Assembly (NCBI GenBank): GCA_004357505.1
Contig: SMWC01000026.1
Location: 1-9,204 of the forward strand
Direction of reading: 5' to 3'
Origin: Gammaproteobacteria bacterium
Lineage (GTDB): Bacteria; Pseudomonadota; Gammaproteobacteria; Steroidobacterales; Rariloculaceae
Length of the DNA stretch: 9,204 nt
Below the pieces are notes generated by a model, which was not told the DNA's origin, made no database searches, and worked only from the letters and a program-made list of their open reading frames with translations. Shown here piece by piece: positions 6,597 through 9,204 of this stretch. Made by a program: the position numbers and the translations under genes. Within the stretch, counting starts at the first letter, position 1. Each line of letters starts with the position of its first letter.

Positions 6597-8750
6597 CTAC
6601 ATCAGTTCCAACTTGGCATACGCGAGAACCAGCCATTTTGTGCCTGCGTTCTCGAAATTGACCTGGACGCGTGCGTGGGAACCGCTGCCTTCAGAGTTCA
6701 AGACGACGCCGTCGCCGAACTTACCGTGCCGCACTCTTTGGCCTAAACGCACGAGCGAAGCTTCCTTCTCCAACGGCCGTTCGAGACGATAGATCGGTCG
6801 AGATACGGACAGCGCCGGACGCACCTCTTGCAATAACTCCGGCGGAATCTCGCGAATAAAGCGCGAGGGCATTCCGTAAATCTCGGTGCCGTGCAACCGC
6901 CTTCGTTCGGCGTAAGTAAGAAAGAGCTGCTGCTGCGCCCGCGTCAGACCAACATAACAAAGGCGGCGCTCCTCTTCGAGCCCATCGGCGTCGGCCATCG
7001 AGCGTTGGTGCGGAAACAAGCCCTCTTCCAAGCCACACAGGAACACGACTGGGAATTCCAGTCCTTTCGCCGAGTGCAATGTCATGAGCTGGACACTGTC
7101 CTCGGAGGCCTCCGCCTGCGCTTCTCCCGATTCCAGTACGGCGTAGGAAAGGAACTCGGCCAACGGCGGTAACTCGGAATCCTCGTCCTGGATCACACCC
7201 TGCGCCGCGCTGACGAGCTCCTCCAGATTTTCGACCTTCGCTTCGCCGCTCAGGTGGCCGTCACGTCCATGGTGTGCGATCAGACCGCTGTCCTGATTAA
7301 CCTCCCTGACTTGATCATGCAGTGCGAGATCCTTAGTTTGCGTATCCAGTCGATCTACGAGAGTCACAAAGACCGAAAGCGCCTTTCTGGATCGTTTCGG
7401 TATCGCATCCTCGCTGATCACGGCGCCTGCAGCGCGCCACAGACTCACTCCAGCCTGGCTTGCATAATCGCGCACAACGTCCATAGTTCGAGCGCCGACG
7501 CCGCGCGTCGGCGTATTGACGACTCGCTCGAACGAAGGATCGTCATCGCGATTCGCAATCAGGCGTAGATAAGCTAGCGAATCTTTGATCTCCGCTCGCT
7601 CGAAGAAACGCATACCACCATAAACACGATACGGGATGCCCGCCGCGAGCAGGGTCTCTTCGAACACGCGTGACTGCGCATTGGAGCGATACAGTACCGC
7701 CGTATCGCTGCGAGAGTTCCCCTGTGCTACATAGTCGCCGATACGATTCACGACGAATTCCGCTTCGTCATGCTCGTTGAACGCGGCATAGAGACGAATC
7801 GGATCACCACTGTCGCCCTCGGTCCAGAGTCTCTTACCCAGACGCGAACTGTTATTGGCGATGATCGCGTTGGCTGCGGCGAGTATCGTGCCAGTCGAGC
7901 GATAATTCTGCTCCAGACGAACTACGTGAGTACCTGGAAAGTCCTGTTGATAGCGCTGTAGATTCTCAACTCGTGCGCCGCGCCAGCCGTAGATCGATTG
8001 ATCGTCATCGCCAACAACGAACGGCGTACCCGATTGGCCTGCGAGTAATTTCAACCAGTCATATTGAATCGCGTTCGTGTCTTGAAATTCATCCACAAGC
8101 AGGTGTCGAAATCGCTCCTGGTATTGGGTCAGTAACTGGCCGTTCTCTCTTAAGAGCTCCAGCACCCGCAGCAACAACTCCGAGAAATCAACGACCGAAG
8201 CGTTGGCACAGGCTTGTTCGTAGCGAGCGTATAGATCGATCATCTGCCGGCGGTTGGTATTGTTCTCATCGTCGACGCGGTCCGGACGTAGACCTTCATC
8301 CTTCTGCGCGTTGATGAACCACTGTATTTTCTTAGGATTCCATTCGTTCTCGTCGAGGTGCAGACCCTTCAGCATCCGCCGAATCATTCTGAGCTGGTCT
8401 GCGGAGTCCATGATTTGAAACGCTTCCGCAAGACCCGCTTCACTCCAATGGATGCGCAAGAACCGATGCGCGAGGCCGTGAAAAGTACCGATCCAGAAGT
8501 GCCGTGTAGGAAACCCCAACAGGGCCTCGATACGATGCCGCATTTCGGCCGCAGCCTTGTTCGTAAACGTCACGGCGAGGAGCTGCTGGGGTGCGATGCC
8601 CTCGACGCGAATCAACCACGCGATGCGATGCACGAGAACACGCGTCTTACCGCTTCCGGCGCCCGCAAGCACTAACGTCGAACGGTGCGGCGCCGTCACT
8701 GCCTCCCGCTGTGCGTCATTCAGAGGATCGATGATTTCGGTAACGTCCAT
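6597..8750 (-). CDS. uvrD: DNA helicase II UvrD (SF1A, 3'-5')
   Basis: A 717-residue superfamily 1A helicase (E. coli UvrD has 720). It unwinds DNA 3'-5' using ATP in nucleotide excision repair and methyl-directed mismatch repair. Motifs in order are: the Q motif region LNDAQREAV (10-18), Walker A AGAGSGKT (29-36), motif Ia AVTFTNKAAAEMRHR (59-73), Walker B LLVDEFQDTN (217-226), motif III GDDDQSIYGWRGA (247-259), motif IV RLEQNYRS (278-285), motif V VQLMTLHSAKGLEFPVV (553-569) and motif VI EEERRLCYVGLTRA (592-605). The C-terminal Tudor-like domain (about 668-717, LGQRVRHGKFGDG through KWLVLAYAKLEL), linked in this family to RNA polymerase contact, is complete. The start MDVTEIIDPLNDAQ parallels E. 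coli MDVSYLLDSLNDKQ, supporting ATG 8750. UvrD rather than Rep is favoured by the overall match and this C-terminus. It follows the heme O synthase gene after 49 bases. Confidence 0.97.
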   Translation of the reverse strand: MDVTEIIDPLNDAQREAVTAPHRSTLVLAGAGSGKTRVLVHRIAWLIRVEGIAPQQLLAVTFTNKAAAEMRHRIEALLGFPTRHFWIGTFHGLAHRFLRIHWSEAGLAEAFQIMDSADQLRMIRRMLKGLHLDENEWNPKKIQWFINAQKDEGLRPDRVDDENNTNRRQMIDLYARYEQACANASVVDFSELLLRVLELLRENGQLLTQYQERFRHLLVDEFQDTNAIQYDWLKLLAGQSGTPFVVGDDDQSIYGWRGARVENLQRYQQDFPGTHVVRLEQNYRSTGTILAAANAIIANNSSRLGKRLWTEGDSGDPIRLYAAFNEHDEAEFVVNRIGDYVAQGNSRSDTAVLYRSNAQSRVFEETLLAAGIPYRVYGGMRFFERAEIKDSLAYLRLIANRDDDPSFERVVNTPTRGVGARTMDVVRDYASQAGVSLWRAAGAVISEDAIPKRSRKALSVFVTLVDRLDTQTKDLALHDQVREVNQDSGLIAHHGRDGHLSGEAKVENLEELVSAAQGVIQDEDSELPPLAEFLSYAVLESGEAQAEASEDSVQLMTLHSAKGLEFPVVFLCGLEEGLFPHQRSMADADGLEEERRLCYVGLTRAQQQLFLTYAERRRLHGTEIYGMPSRFIREIPPELLQEVRPALSVSRPIYRLERPLEKEASLVRLGQRVRHGKFGDGVVLNSEGSGSHARVQVNFENAGTKWLVLAYAKLELM

Positions 8751-8799
8751 AGTCAGAACGCTGGATCGTGCGGCTCGGTACTCGACGCGGCTACTCGGG

Positions 8800-9204
8800 T
8801 TAAAAAGCAGGAATATAGTGGTCGACTAATAGGAAACCGAACAGCGCGATGAGATAGCTGATCGAATAGGCGAATGTCTTCATCGCTACGTCATCGTTCT
8901 TTGCGAGTTTCAGTCGCACAGCGTAATAAAGAAATCCACCACCTAGCAGTACGGCACCCAACAGATAGAACACGCCGCTCATGCCGGTCAGGTAAGGCAA
9001 CACCGACACGATCATCAACAGAATCGTGTAAGCGAGAATAAACGATTTAGTCAACTCAATCCCGTGAGTCACCGGCAGCATAGGCACTCCAGCCTTCTCG
9101 TAGTCATCTCTCCTGGCAATCGCCAGCGCCCAAAAATGTGGCGGCGTCCAGGTAAAAATAATCAAGAACAATAACAGCGCGTAGCCGCTAACCTCGTTTG
9201 TCAC
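8800..9204 (-). CDS. cyoE: Heme O synthase (protoheme IX farnesyltransferase), C-terminal fragment
   Basis: The last 134 codons of a gene whose 5' end lies beyond the right edge; the frame is open to base 9204. The conserved UbiA-family block WTPPHFWALAIARRDDYEKAGVPMLPVTHG spans residues 19-48 of the fragment. It is characteristic of CtaB/CyoE proteins, which farnesylate heme B to heme O in the inner membrane for heme-copper oxidases. About four hydrophobic segments follow (roughly 7-30, 53-73, 76-97 and 108-130), and the protein ends DHYIPAF. Full-length relatives are about 290-300 residues, so a little under half is present. The gene is called ctaB or cyoE depending on the oxidase locus; neighbouring oxidase genes would be to the right, outside the window. 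The GTG at the window edge is an internal valine, not a proposed start. In the 49 bases before uvrD I see no terminator or clear promoter. Confidence 0.93.
   Translation of the reverse strand: MTNEVSGYALLLFLIIFTWTPPHFWALAIARRDDYEKAGVPMLPVTHGIELTKSFILAYTILLMIVSVLPYLTGMSGVFYLLGAVLLGGGFLYYAVRLKLAKNDDVAMKTFAYSISYLIALFGFLLVDHYIPAF

Noticed and set aside
8751..8799. Possible terminator or promoter between the heme O synthase gene and uvrD (TACTCG occurs twice here)
   Set aside because: The two copies are short direct repeats, not an inverted pair, and no hairpin with T-run or convincing -35/-10 pair is visible.
1..9204. Defence island, mobile element, CRISPR array or secondary-metabolite locus
   Set aside because: Every large frame resolves to a housekeeping or transporter family, and there are no repeat arrays, transposase or integrase motifs, tRNA genes or sharp composition shifts visible.

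Overview
This window looks like an ordinary chromosomal stretch of a gammaproteobacterium with moderately high GC. The best evidence is the close, nearly full-length resemblance, from memory, of three encoded proteins to their E. coli counterparts: UvrD (717 aa), TrkA (458 aa) and TrkH (485 aa). The heme O synthase fragment at the right edge is of the CtaB/CyoE type. I cannot fix genus or family from the sequence alone. There are no RNA genes, CRISPR arrays, insertion sequences, phage genes or toxin/defence genes that I can recognise. Coding density is high, and the largest gap between genes is 115 bases.

Layout. On the left, two genes lie on the plus strand: the 3' end of a glutaminyl-peptide cyclotransferase gene (1-250) and a complete EamA/DMT-family membrane transporter gene (366-1292). 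They converge on a long minus-strand array that fills the rest of the window. In transcription order (right to left) this array is: the 3' part of the heme O synthase gene (9204-8800), uvrD (8750-6597), trkA (6565-5189), trkH (5085-3628), a small TPR protein gene (3625-3308), a TRAP small permease dctQ (3290-2742) and a TRAP large permease dctM (2739-1363).

Function. TrkA is the cytosolic nucleotide-binding regulator and TrkH the K+-conducting membrane subunit, so one complete Trk potassium uptake pair is present. The genes trkH, TPR, dctQ and dctM are packed with gaps of 2 to 17 bases (or short overlaps if alternative starts are used). They are therefore likely co-transcribed and translationally coupled. 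The TRAP pair lacks its periplasmic substrate-binding subunit here, so the substrate is unknown. UvrD is the DNA repair helicase, and its neighbours give no sign of a dedicated repair operon.

Nothing here amounts to a new biological system. Points deserving a second look are the tight Trk-TPR-TRAP arrangement without a binding protein, a GC-rich repeat resembling a degenerate REP element between trkA and trkH, a hairpin plus four-codon leader reading frame just before trkA, and uncertain starts for the TPR and dctQ genes.
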